Source: Hofstenia miamia (Eukaryota > Xenacoelomorpha > Acoela). From it: a stretch of 64,000 nt of DNA. A program made the position numbers and the translations under genes. This document shows positions 33,310 through 42,960 of this stretch, piece after piece (the stretch's first letter is position 1; the number at the start of each line of letters is the position of its first letter). The notes below the pieces were generated by a model that saw only the letters and a program-made list of their open reading frames with translations, had not been told where the DNA came from and did no database searches. The DNA lies in contig SCFE01000102.1 of the NCBI GenBank assembly GCA_004352715.1, positions 264,224-328,223 of the forward strand. The letters are read 5' to 3'.

Positions 33310-34889
33310 CACTGTGTCTGAAGTTATTATGCAAATGACAAATATCTGTTTTTTAACAAAACTACTGGATTTTTTCAAACACAAACATTCATGCGTTATT
33401 GTCAACACTAGTGTCTACCAAATGCAATTCAGGAGTTGCAAATAGATTTTATTTAACAAATTAATCCCCAAAATATAGAAATGTACTGTCTGATTTTATT
33501 ATGCATCATAACACTATTTCGTGAAAAACCACAACATTTATTGAAAAATTTTACAGAAAATGTTTATTATACTGTTTGTAATGGCAAAACAACAATCACA
33601 TCTTGTCATGAAACATTAAGTAGCTGTTTACATATTTATATAGCCCCTTTGTTTTCTACAAGCTTCATAAGTCTCTTGTCCAGAGAACGTGTGAGATTGC
33701 CAATTGTCTCTGCTGGAATTGCCTTCATTGTGGTTTGTATAGCTGCCCAAAGTTCAGCTTTACTTGAATACTACTTCCCGCCACTGTAAAACTCTTTCTT
33801 GACAATTGCCCAAAGATTTTCAATAGGGTTCAAGTCAGGGGATAATGCAGGCCACTTCATCAACTTGTTTCCAGAGAAGCCTTTTGTAGCCAAATACTCC
33901 AGAGTTCCTTTGGAAGCATGGGAAGGTGCATTGTATTGCATAAAAATGCATTTTTGCTTGAATTCACGACTCTGTGGTTTGTAACACTTGAAGAATTTGT
34001 CCTCCAAAAGCTGACAGTAATTAGTGGTGTTCAGTTTGACTCCATCGTCAACTTTGTAGGGGCCTATGACGTTCTTGTCCACGATTCCAGCCCATATCAT
34101 GACACCTCCACCACCTTGTTGCCATCTGAATTTGTTTGGAGATGTGCTTTCATGAGCAACCCAACCTTTTGCCCATCCATCTGGCCCATCTGGAGAAACT
34201 CTGCATTCATCTGTAAAAACAACAGTTTCAAATCTGGTTTTTAGATTCTCCTTGGGCCCAGTTCAGTCTTCTCTCAATGTGGTTCTTGTTCAGCGGTGGT
34301 CTTGTACTGGCTTTTCTCACTTTGCCAAGAGTTTTCAGGATTCGACATCTCTTGTCTCTCTTCACACCAGCAATTCCAGCCTTGTCAAAGATGGCTTTAC
34401 TGCTCAATAAAGGATTTTTCCGTAGAACTCGATTGAGCTGTCTTTTGTCTCTTTCGTTAACATCTTTGAAACCTTTGCCCTTTGTCCGAATCCTTTGTTT
34501 GTTGAAATCATTAACAATCTTTTTGATGGTACGATGATCCCTGCCAAGTTTCTTTGAAATAGTCAATGTTGTTTCACCATCTGACAAAAATTTCACAATT
34601 TTCTCTTTTTCAGTTGGTGAGATGTCTTTTTTCTTCCCCATTCTCGATTTTGGATTCAAAGCAACAATGTCCACATGTACTTTTCAAAAGTCAATACTAC
34701 ATGCGTAATAACTTCAGACAGTACTTTTTAATCTTTTTAATCTAATTCTGGATAATTGGAGATTATTGCTATTCACTTGTCACCACAAACACATTCACTC
34801 ATGCATGACATATTTTGGTTTAAAGGAATCATTGCCACTCTTTAAAAAATATGACTTTTGTCATTTGCATAATAACATCAGACACAGTG
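33310..34889 (-). mobile_element. Tc1/mariner-superfamily transposon (DD37E type), 1580 bp
   Basis: Starts cactgtgtctgaagttatta and ends with the near-perfect complement aataacatcagacacagtg. The TIRs extend over about 30 bases. A TA lies on each side (33308-33309 and 34890-34891). It encodes one transposase on the minus strand. The sequence to its right is the linker after a copia integrase, so it probably inserted in the copia remnant. Confidence 0.85.
33636..34674 (-). pseudogene. DD37E Tc1-like transposase, nearly complete but inactivated
   Basis: About 345 codons. The start is ATG at 34674, or the inner ATG at 34641, which begins MGKKKDISPTEKEK. The N-terminal helix-turn-helix includes LGRDHRTIKKI. 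A one-base indel near 34240 separates it from the catalytic part. First Asp lies in VVFTDE (about 34205). The second catalytic Asp is replaced by Tyr (MQYNAPSH; codon 33933-33935 reads TAC on the minus strand). Glu is kept in SPDLNPIENLW. I count 37 residues between the second and third catalytic positions. An in-frame TAG at 33771-33773 interrupts the C-terminus, which otherwise runs to TAA at 33636-33638. Three independent lesions make it inactive. Confidence 0.85.
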
Positions 34890-34891
34890 TA

Positions 34892-36150
34892 CAATTGTTG
34901 CTAGAATTGTCATCCACTCCATAAGAATGGGGAGTACCCTTGTCATCCTCTGGTGAATTTTCATCACTACAATTATCATCTTCAATGGGATATCAATCAA
35001 CTAAGGAACCCTCGACTACTCTCTTAGAAATACTACTGCCATCATCAATGCGATGTAAACCAAATGAACCATTCACTTTCGCCTTTTGACCCACACTATT
35101 TTGTTGTCAGAAAAGAAGAAAGAACTTCCAGCTGTAACCTTTTGAATGGAATTAAGATGACATCGGATATAACGACAATTAAATTTAACCAATGACTGCA
35201 GTAACATAGCCGGGTCCACGTCAAAATTTCCTATCTCTGGATAAGAAGAGTACTTTATCTCCTATTACAATGGCTTCTCTGACATTGCGTGTTTTGCAGC
35301 ACAATGCTCTACGAAGCATTGGTGAACAATCGGCTTGGTGAAAGGCTTCACGAACTTTCTCTAGCAAGTTTTTTTGACGAGCTGCAGCTTTACTGATAGT
35401 GATCTCTTCAAGAGCGGGAAGATCATCCGTAAACCGAATTGATACGAGAATTTCGGCCAAAATCAAACTGAAGTGGTAAATATTCTTCACGATTTGTCAT
35501 GCAGTTCTTTGCGAATGTAGAAGCTTTAAGAAAATCTTGAATTCTTGAAAAAGGTTCTCCCATAAATACCCGAGCAACAGTTTTTTTTAACCAATCCATT
35601 AGCTTTTCAGAAAAAGATGAATAAGGTGCTGCCGTATTAAATTCAATATTGAGTTTCTCGCATAAACTAAAAAAGCTATCAGATACAAACTCACCACCAC
35701 AATTAGCAAGTATTCGATCTGCACTGCCAAATATCATAACCCAATCGGAAAGAAATGCTGTTTCAACAGACTTCGATGATTTATCTGGTAATACCACATA
35801 TACGCTAAACCTGGAAAATAGATCAATAATATGTAGAACTCAATACACTTTCTGCTTAACACAACTCAGAACAAGTCCATTCCCAAAATTTGATTGAAAT
35901 CTTGAGCTAGGGTAAAGTAACTGCAGTACGAAGTTTAGCCTTTTTTGTTTGCAGGCATATAGAGCAGTTGTAATTTATACTACCTAATGGAGCTTTGTCA
36001 ACATCTAAACTAGGTGACTGAAGAAATTTCAACATTTTCTCCTCACTTTGATGACCAAACTGGATGTGTAACTTATTCAATTGTGACTTTGAAAGAGTTG
36101 CATTTTCGATTGAAATTATAACCGAGTTTATCTCTGTTACATCCTCAAAG
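34892..36150 (-). pseudogene. Copia-like pol remnant: GAG-pre-integrase and integrase
   Basis: Minus-strand relic. The zinc-binding GAG-pre-integrase part (35907-36170) has the two His in KLHIQFGH and the two Cys in CSIC. The integrase core follows: GMDLF with the first Asp near 35880, then IMIFGSADRIL, and LANCGGEF near 35700, where the second catalytic Asp position reads Asn. A later SEKLMDWLK supplies the Glu. A downstream linker (35221-35490) has the LEKVREAFHQAD and RRALCCKTRNV pattern of metazoan copia-like pol. Several frameshifts and stops occur. It lies head to tail with the protease piece at 36647-36985 and ends where the DD37E transposon begins. Confidence 0.75.
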
Positions 36151-36301
36151 TAATGGAGCTTTGTCAACATCTAAACTAGGTGACTGAAGAAATTTCAACA
36201 TTTTCTCCTCACTTTGATGACCAAACTGTAACTTATTCAATTGTGACTTTGAAAGAGTTGCATTTTCGATTGAAATTATAACCGAGTTTATCTCTGTTAC
36301 A
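36151..36301. repeat. Tandem copy of 35984-36141 within the copia remnant
   Basis: Matches 35984-36141 except for a 6-7 base deletion (ggatgtgtaac versus gtaac). It ends at the single n at 36302, so it is probably an unmerged allelic contig end. Confidence 0.8.
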
Positions 36302-36302
36302 N

Positions 36303-36552
36303 GTTTAGGGGGGGGGGTTGCGTGTGGCATAAAGATATTACAAACTGTTCATTTTTTTATACTTAGAAGGCAAATATTAATTTCAATTTTGGTATTGCGA
36401 ATTAACAATTGGACAATATCAAACAATGCTATATATTTTTAGTTCATATATTTCTGAAAATTAACGTGATAAAATTAACCGTTGCAGACTAATGAATATT
36501 GTACCAGTCAATTATTTACTTACATTTGCAATGGTATGCAATTATGTATTTA
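36303..36552. repeat. Redundant 250-bp contig, copy of 37080-37329
   Basis: Bounded by single n characters at 36302 and 36553. It matches 37080-37329 over its full length, including the run of ten G. It interrupts the copia remnant between integrase and protease only because of the assembly. Confidence 0.9.
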
Positions 36553-36646
36553 NAGTATCTATTATAGCTTTCATTCACTTTAACGAGCATTTGGAAATCA
36601 ATAAAGCAATGAGCCTAACACTATGTACATTGATATATCTATATTG

Positions 36647-36985
36647 TCAATCAATAATCACAGGAAGTACAACTTGATATAAAGCCTGTTTGGCAGAACC
36701 ATTTCCAAATACAAATAATGCATTCGATTTGCGTGATTTAATGTCATTAATAGTAATCTTTGCAGTAATTAAATATCGTTTAAAACACATAAGCCCACAT
36801 AATGTAGTAGTACAAACGATATCCACTAGAGCAAACAACTGTTCATGTTTTTTCAATTTTTGAATATCAGACCCACCAAAGTAAGTGAAGAAAGCTGCAC
36901 CAGTTTCATCACTATTTTCATTTGGGCCAAATGGAGACATTATGTTATGCAAACCGTTACATGGAACACTCAGACATACTGTCAT
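36647..36985 (-). pseudogene. Copia-like pol remnant: aspartic protease region
   Basis: A 112-residue open frame with the protease-type motif LVDIVCTTTLCG, in which Asp is kept, and the downstream FVFGNG and LYQVVLPV segments that resemble the RFGDG...LPV region of metazoan copia-like pol. It is on the same strand as, and 5' of, the integrase piece, which is the right order for a copia element. It is truncated at both ends. Confidence 0.6.
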
Positions 36986-37329
36986 GGAATGATCCCCTTG
37001 AAATCACATTAGTACAACAGGCTCAATCTCTAATAGAGCTAGACAGAGTCGATATTGTGGACTAAAAATTCATAGCCCAGTTTAGGGGGGGGGGTTGCGT
37101 GTGGCATAAAGATATTACAAACTGTTCATTTTTTTATACTTAGAAGGCAAATATTAATTTCAATTTTGGTATTGCGAATTAACAATTGGACAATATCAAA
37201 CAATGCTATATATTTTTAGTTCATATATTTCTGAAAATTAACGTGATAAAATTAACCGTTGCAGACTAATGAATATTGTACCAGTCAATTATTTACTTAC
37301 ATTTGCAATGGTATGCAATTATGTATTTA

Positions 37330-39539
37330 ATATCAGTTTTTATATGTATATATTAGCTTGAATCTTTCATTTTATTTCCTTCTAGTTACAGTAAAGTCGT
37401 TTCTGTTTTCTTTTGACTTTGTTTTATTTAAATTGTGCGTTTCTAAAAAACTTCTCCGCAGTTAAAGGCACCTAGACATGGTACAGCAGCTCTTGCATGT
37501 CCTTTAATTTAAGGCTAGGTATAAGGTTAGGGGTTTTCTTATTGTAATGCATTTCATTCATTAATCAAAATTTCAATGAAAGAAATTCGGTAATTGGATG
37601 GGCTCAAACCTTTGCCTGCTTCTCGGAATAAATTTGGCTTGCACTATAATGAATATGAAAGTAAAGTTAATATCATGACAAATTTTTTGCATATTTAGCC
37701 ACAATTTTGGCAAATTACTGTTATCATGCCAGCTTTTTCCTAAGGGAGATTTTTTTCTTAAAGGGTACCATTGATATCATTAAATTTAAAATAATACCAT
37801 TGTAAAATTGATGTCACCACAAATAGCAGTGAATTATGCATTTATCTTCTCTGGATTCATACATTTCTAAAAACAATTTTTCTCATTTTTATGATGCATG
37901 GTGCCCTCATGAAGTTATTTAATAATCATAATGAACTAAAACTGTGCATGCTTATTATTGGGAGTGAGCATGCTATTATGAGCATGCAGTGAATATTGGG
38001 ATGAAAATATTTCTCACAACGGGAAGGGTTTTGCAACATTGTCGATATGTGGCTGATCATCCTAGTTTTGGTTGTAAATTTGCCAGAGTCGCTCATAACT
38101 GAAGGAAACTTTTTTGAAAAAGTCTGCAATGTTCACTTATCCTATAAATTTTATTTTCTTAATATTGGTAGATATATTACTGTGTTCAATTATTATATAT
38201 TACTAGGCTTTTAAGTTTTTAAGAACATTGAGAAATTCTAAGAAGCATTTATTTCATAGATTCTTTACTAACTTTAGATATACTACAAAGCTAAATATGT
38301 TAAAATCTTGAATTTCAGTTTTGTGCTATTGGCCAAGCTGTAGTTTAGTAGGAGTTGATCTTACTTATCCAAGATGTTGCACCAGCAGCATCAAATTTGA
38401 TTCACTTGCATACTAGATTTAAGAACAATTAAAAGTTATTCCGTAGATGGGTCTACAAATTTTTTTGGAACAGAGTGAAATTGAGCATTAAAATTTGTAT
38501 CATAAGGACGCAAAGAAGACGGCTGAAACCTCTGGTCCCCTTTGCCTAGCGGATGCTAAACCATATTTGACTGAAATATTAGGGTTAAATAATACATTAA
38601 ATGTAAAAAAACTAAATATGTTAAAAGTTTTAGCACCAGCAACGTTTATGAATCATTTGTTGTGCACTACTTCCTTACACAAGTAAACTCTATATCATAT
38701 GATGTGATATATTGTATCTAAATCAATTAGTGAAAATTTATTATCTGATCTTGGTGTGAGCTATTTTACATAGAGAAATTGTTATTCATCGTACACTTGT
38801 CTGCTAAACAGTGAAACTATGTTATTGGTAATAACAAGTTAAAGTAAAGCCTCTATTAAATTGAAGTCTTGCCATTAATTTTACCAAGCAGCAGTGAGCG
38901 CTTATGATTCGACCCCATTTAAAACAAGCGGTATAATGAGAGTATTTTATTAGTACCTGTAGGAGGGTCATTTTACGTAAATTTCCACAATTTTTGCTAA
39001 TAAAAACCATATATGTGGGTAATTTAGTAAATTACACTGGGCACGTCCTCAACTTTGATAGCAGAAGTATTTTTAACTCTATATATCTAAATTGGAACAT
39101 ATTTTTTAAGCACAAAATGTGCTATGCTATATTGAATAACCCAGGAAATATAAGTAAATCCCATGCTTTTGTAGGTCAACTGGGTAAAGGTCAATTAAAT
39201 CTCACTATATTTATGAATTGATCTTCTGAACATTATTTGTCATTCACAGTAGCATTTAGAATCAGGGTGTGACTAGTGATGATTAGATTTTTAACTTTAT
39301 TGTATGTACCGAAGCTTGCACGAAACTTTCATAATGCTCAGACTGTTCTGTTATTCCCAACATAAACAGATAAACCACTGGAAAATGCGCTAGCTATATA
39401 CTAGCAAATAGTCATGATTCTTCCTTGGATTCAATACATTTAGAGCTGGTATGTGAATTGTTTGAAGGAATAATTTTTTGAGAAATTTATGAAAATTTTA
39501 ATGATAACAAACTAGTCCGCCTTATCCAGTGCAGAATTG
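37330..39539. other. AT-rich intergenic DNA, nothing recognised
   Basis: Open frames at 37926-38129 (minus), 38495-38686 (plus) and 38994-39221 (plus) are 62-75 residues long and show no known domain. Confidence 0.5.
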
Positions 39540-40372
39540 CCAAATAGCAAGCCATTAATGACCCAACAATAGGCCATTGAAGTTGCCATTATTGGCAGAT
39601 GACCGCCGGGGAATTAATGGGCCAATGATGTATTCCCGTCAATGAACCACTGAGAATGATTCGCCATTGGTGGCAAACAGCAGTTTTGATAGCAAAGAAT
39701 TATTATTTTATATAAATATACAACTGTATATATCTAAGAAGTTCAAACATTACTGTTTGAACATACACAAGCCAAATAAAGGACAGAAGGATATATTTCA
39801 TATCCTGTTAAGCATTATTAGTACAAACATTTAATAAAAAGTGAAATAATGTCCTGTTTATAAATGATAAACATATAAATCTGCCAAATTTACCAAAACA
39901 TTTAAATTTTCAAATTAAGAGCAATTTTGATATAGTACTTTTTGAAATCGTGAAAAATCTTTTCTGCTCAATTGTAACTTTTTTATATTATAGTTAACTT
40001 CAAGGTGTCCAAATATGCATGAATAAATTTCATTTTTTATTAATTTTAATTTTATCATGCAAAGTTGTAAATCACTAAAATTAGTATTTGTTCGCTAGAT
40101 GGCAGATCAATCCAGTAATACCATTAATGGCCCATTGTCGAACCATCAATGGCCTAAAAGCAACTGATAAATAACACTTTTGAAAATTGAAATTAAACTT
40201 TAATGCAATGCAAATATTATGTACAATAATATATTCATTTTTTTGTGAAATTGTGGAATTTTAATATTTTAATAATTTTTGTTTTGTTGGTTATGGTTGG
40301 CAAATGAATGGCCATTATTGGCAATTGATTCCATTAATGGACCATTGGATATCCGGCAATTCTTGCTATTGG
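39540..40372. repeat. Foldback-type element built of CATTAATGG / TTGCCATTATTGG words
   Basis: The left end, ccaaatagcaagccattaat, is mirrored by the right end, cttgctattgg. Each arm (about 39540-39680 and 40110-40372) is dense in ccattaatgg, ggccattattggc and related palindromic words in both orientations. The inner 430 bp is ordinary AT-rich DNA. No ORF and no clear target duplication were found. Confidence 0.5.
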
Positions 40373-40749
40373 GGTTAATGCATGCGCCAACTGGTAAGGG
40401 ATGCAGGGTCATGTGCTTAAAAGAGCTCGGTAGTTAATTGACACATTAATTTCCAAATATTTCTTGCAGTTGTTAGAAGATACATGTTAAAAATTTATAA
40501 TAAAATTTGGCTATAAATACGATTAGGCCTATTCCTTGAGACTTATTTGAAAAGAATCTTACTTTTTAAATATAGGATTCAACTAGAAGGTCAAAATATT
40601 TAAAATGATTTATGCTTAAATGAATTACTAATCAAAGAAAACTTGCTTTGGGTCGAAATGATCCATGTTTGTATTTCTAGTATTAATCATTTTTCAAATT
40701 AAAAAGTGCAATGATATGGATTGAGGAAAACACATACTGTACATGCTTT

Positions 40750-40829
40750 ATTAAGAAATGTAGAAGATATAATTTCTTTATAATAATAATATTAAGAAAT
40801 GTAGAAGATATAATTTCTTAATAATAATA
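40750..40829. repeat. 40-bp unit in two tandem copies
   Basis: The unit taagaaatgtagaagatataatttctt followed by taataataat occurs twice back to back. Each copy is also partly palindromic (aagaaat ... atttctt). Confidence 0.8.
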
Positions 40830-41434
40830 TATTTTACTGCCTTTTGCAGGTGAAAGGGTTGCAGATTAGAGAGTAACAATATTAACTTGTCATGAGCCCG
40901 AATGCGACTCGATCAGAATATTCTAACCGAAACGTAGATTTTGATTCGCAATACTCACTTCTTGGATCATTTTCTGAGAGGGTAAACATTGCCATTAATT
41001 GATGTTACTTAAAGTCTTAGATCTTTTCAAATTGAGGATGAAAAACATCAGATCTTTTGTTTCAGAACCCGACCTCAAATGCGAAATCAGCTCGGGTTTA
41101 ATCACTCTCCATGTGGAATATCAGATGTGATATTAAATAGTGCTTTGCAATTAAGTTATTTAAGTAAGAAGAAAAGAGAAGAGCAAGGATAATCGTGTTA
41201 GAACGCACATTACATTGCACATCCAAACTTTGTAAATAACTTAAATGGTCTATCCTTTTCGGATAAAGTGGTGTAATTGAGTTTGAACCATATCAGTATA
41301 TTCCAAATGTCCAAAGGAGAGCCAGGCTCATTCCGAACTCTGGCAATTATTAATTAGCTTAATTAGAATTCATTCAGCATGGGCTAGGATTAATAACTAT
41401 CTAATGAGTTAATCAAAATGGACAAACATATATA
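40830..41434. other. Intergenic DNA, nothing recognised
   Basis: CpG content is ordinary here (about 18 in the 1 kb before the mariner). No ORF or repeat was identified. Confidence 0.5.
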
Positions 41435-41436
41435 TA

Positions 41437-42727
41437 CAGGTCACCCCAAAAGTTCGTGTCCTTTAAAATACTCTTAAAAAATGATAAAATCAAACAAAAA
41501 ATATCTTTATTATGAAAATATGTAATATTGGTTATTCAAAATAGTCACCATTATGATTTACACAGCGTTCCATTCTCTTAAACCATACATCAAAAACATT
41601 TGACCACATTTCAATTGGAATCTCATTTAACTCATTTTTGATGGCTTTGATAGCATCATCAATGGAGTTAAAACGAATTCCTTTTATTTTCTGCTTAGGA
41701 TAGCCGAACAAGAAGAAATTACAAGGTGCTAGATCAAGGCTATAAGGATCATGGGGTAAGGTTTTGATTCCTTCTGCGTCTAGAAACTCTTTTGTGGATT
41801 TTGCAGAATGAGCAGGTACGTTGTCGTGATGAAGTCCACGTCTGCTTTTTCCTTTCTCATCCCATGCAGCTAACATTTCTTTAATTGCAAAATTACAATA
41901 CCAATCAGAATTAATCGTTCTCTTACCTTCTACTGGCACCACTGCTAAAGGCCCTTCGTTCATAATGAAAACGCAAATCATCTGTTGCTTAACCCATTCC
42001 TTTGAGCGCACCACATCTTCAGGTTCTTCGTCATCAAAACACCACACTGCTGACTGTCTTCTACATTCAGGCTCATATTGTCTAATTATGCACTCATCGC
42101 CTGTTACTATTTTCTTGACTGTCACACTAGAACCTTGGTTAAACTTTGTTAGCAGTGTCTTGCAAACTTCCATTCTTCGATCTTTTTGCTCTTGGCTAAG
42201 AGAATGAGGCACAAGACGCCCTGCAACCTTCTTGACTCCAAGTTTACTCAATATAGTTTGAACACTGCTATTTCCAATACCAATCTTTAAACATATTTCT
42301 GCATATGTTATTTTACGATTTTCCATAATCATCTTTCGGACTTCTTCAACACTTTCATCTCCGGAAGCAGTTACGGGTCTTCCACTTCTTTCGCCATCTT
42401 TAAAACTTGTTGCTCCTTCTTTATACCTGCTGTACCACTTCTTCACAGTTGAATATGATAAACTTGATTCTCCAAAAGCATTGCTCAAACGTGTATGGCT
42501 TTCTTTTGCTGTTAACTTTGACTTAAAATCGTAATAAATCATGATGCGAAAAGTTTCATCATTGAGATCCATGATTCGTTAAAACTGACACTTTAACGAT
42601 GTTTAATCAAGCTTTTATTGACGTTAGTATGTCACGTGGAGTCATATGATTGGTTGTTAATATCATTTTTTAGATTTAAAAAGCTCATGTAGAAATTATA
42701 TTAAAGGACACGAACTTTTGGGGTGAC

Positions 42728-42730
<3 letters not shown>
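41437..42730 (-). mobile_element. Complete mariner transposon, 1294 bp
   Basis: Thirty-base terminal inverted repeats, caggtcaccccaaaagttcg onward, are identical at both ends (41437-41466 and 42701-42730). TA flanks both ends (41435-41436 and 42731-42732), and the element sits in a (TA)n array. The single transposase ORF is uninterrupted, so this is the youngest-looking element in the window. The transposase 5' region contains cacgtg and attggttg motifs. Confidence 0.95.
41532..42572 (-). CDS. Mariner transposase, full length but with third catalytic Asp changed to Asn
   Basis: 346 residues, the usual mariner length, from ATG 42570-42572 to TAA 41532-41534. The N-terminal paired helix-turn-helix (about 1-115) includes GERSGRP at 60-66 as linker. 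RLVPHSLS at 119-126 takes the place of the WVPHEL motif. Catalytic residues are Asp159 (VTGDE) and Asp250 (HHDNVPAH). The third site, 34 residues on, is Asn285 (LAPCNFFLF), where mariners have Asp; codon 41718-41720 reads AAT on the minus strand. The YSPDLAP motif reads YSLDLAP. The enzyme should bind its TIRs but be catalytically poor. Asn at this position is also known from the domesticated SETMAR transposase domain. No stop or frameshift. Confidence 0.9.
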   Translation of the reverse strand: MDLNDETFRIMIYYDFKSKLTAKESHTRLSNAFGESSLSYSTVKKWYSRYKEGATSFKDGERSGRPVTASGDESVEEVRKMIMENRKITYAEICLKIGIGNSSVQTILSKLGVKKVAGRLVPHSLSQEQKDRRMEVCKTLLTKFNQGSSVTVKKIVTGDECIIRQYEPECRRQSAVWCFDDEEPEDVVRSKEWVKQQMICVFIMNEGPLAVVPVEGKRTINSDWYCNFAIKEMLAAWDEKGKSRRGLHHDNVPAHSAKSTKEFLDAEGIKTLPHDPYSLDLAPCNFFLFGYPKQKIKGIRFNSIDDAIKAIKNELNEIPIEMWSNVFDVWFKRMERCVNHNGDYFE

Positions 42731-42762
<32 letters not shown>

Positions 42763-42927
42763 NNNNNNNNNNNNNNNNNNNNNNNNNNNNNNNNNNNNNN
42801 NNNNNNNNNNNNNNNNNNNNNNNNNNNNNNNNNNNNNNNNNNNNNNNNNNNNNNNNNNNNNNNNNNNNNNNNNNNNNNNNNNNNNNNNNNNNNNNNNNNN
42901 NNNNTATATATATATATATATATATAT
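42731..42927. repeat. (TA)n array containing a 142-base gap
   Basis: TA repeats on both sides of N bases 42763-42904, adjoining the mariner right end. Confidence 0.9.
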
Positions 42928-42960
42928 TACATGGGTGCTGCTTACAATATTTAATTTAAA

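Noticed and set aside
34277-34537. 86-residue plus-strand ORF
   Set aside because: Shadow of the DD37E transposase on the minus strand; likewise 33481-33789, 33799-33984 and 33918-34244.
40750-40829. Tandem repeats considered as a possible CRISPR-like array
   Set aside because: Only two adjacent copies without unique spacers, in an animal genome.
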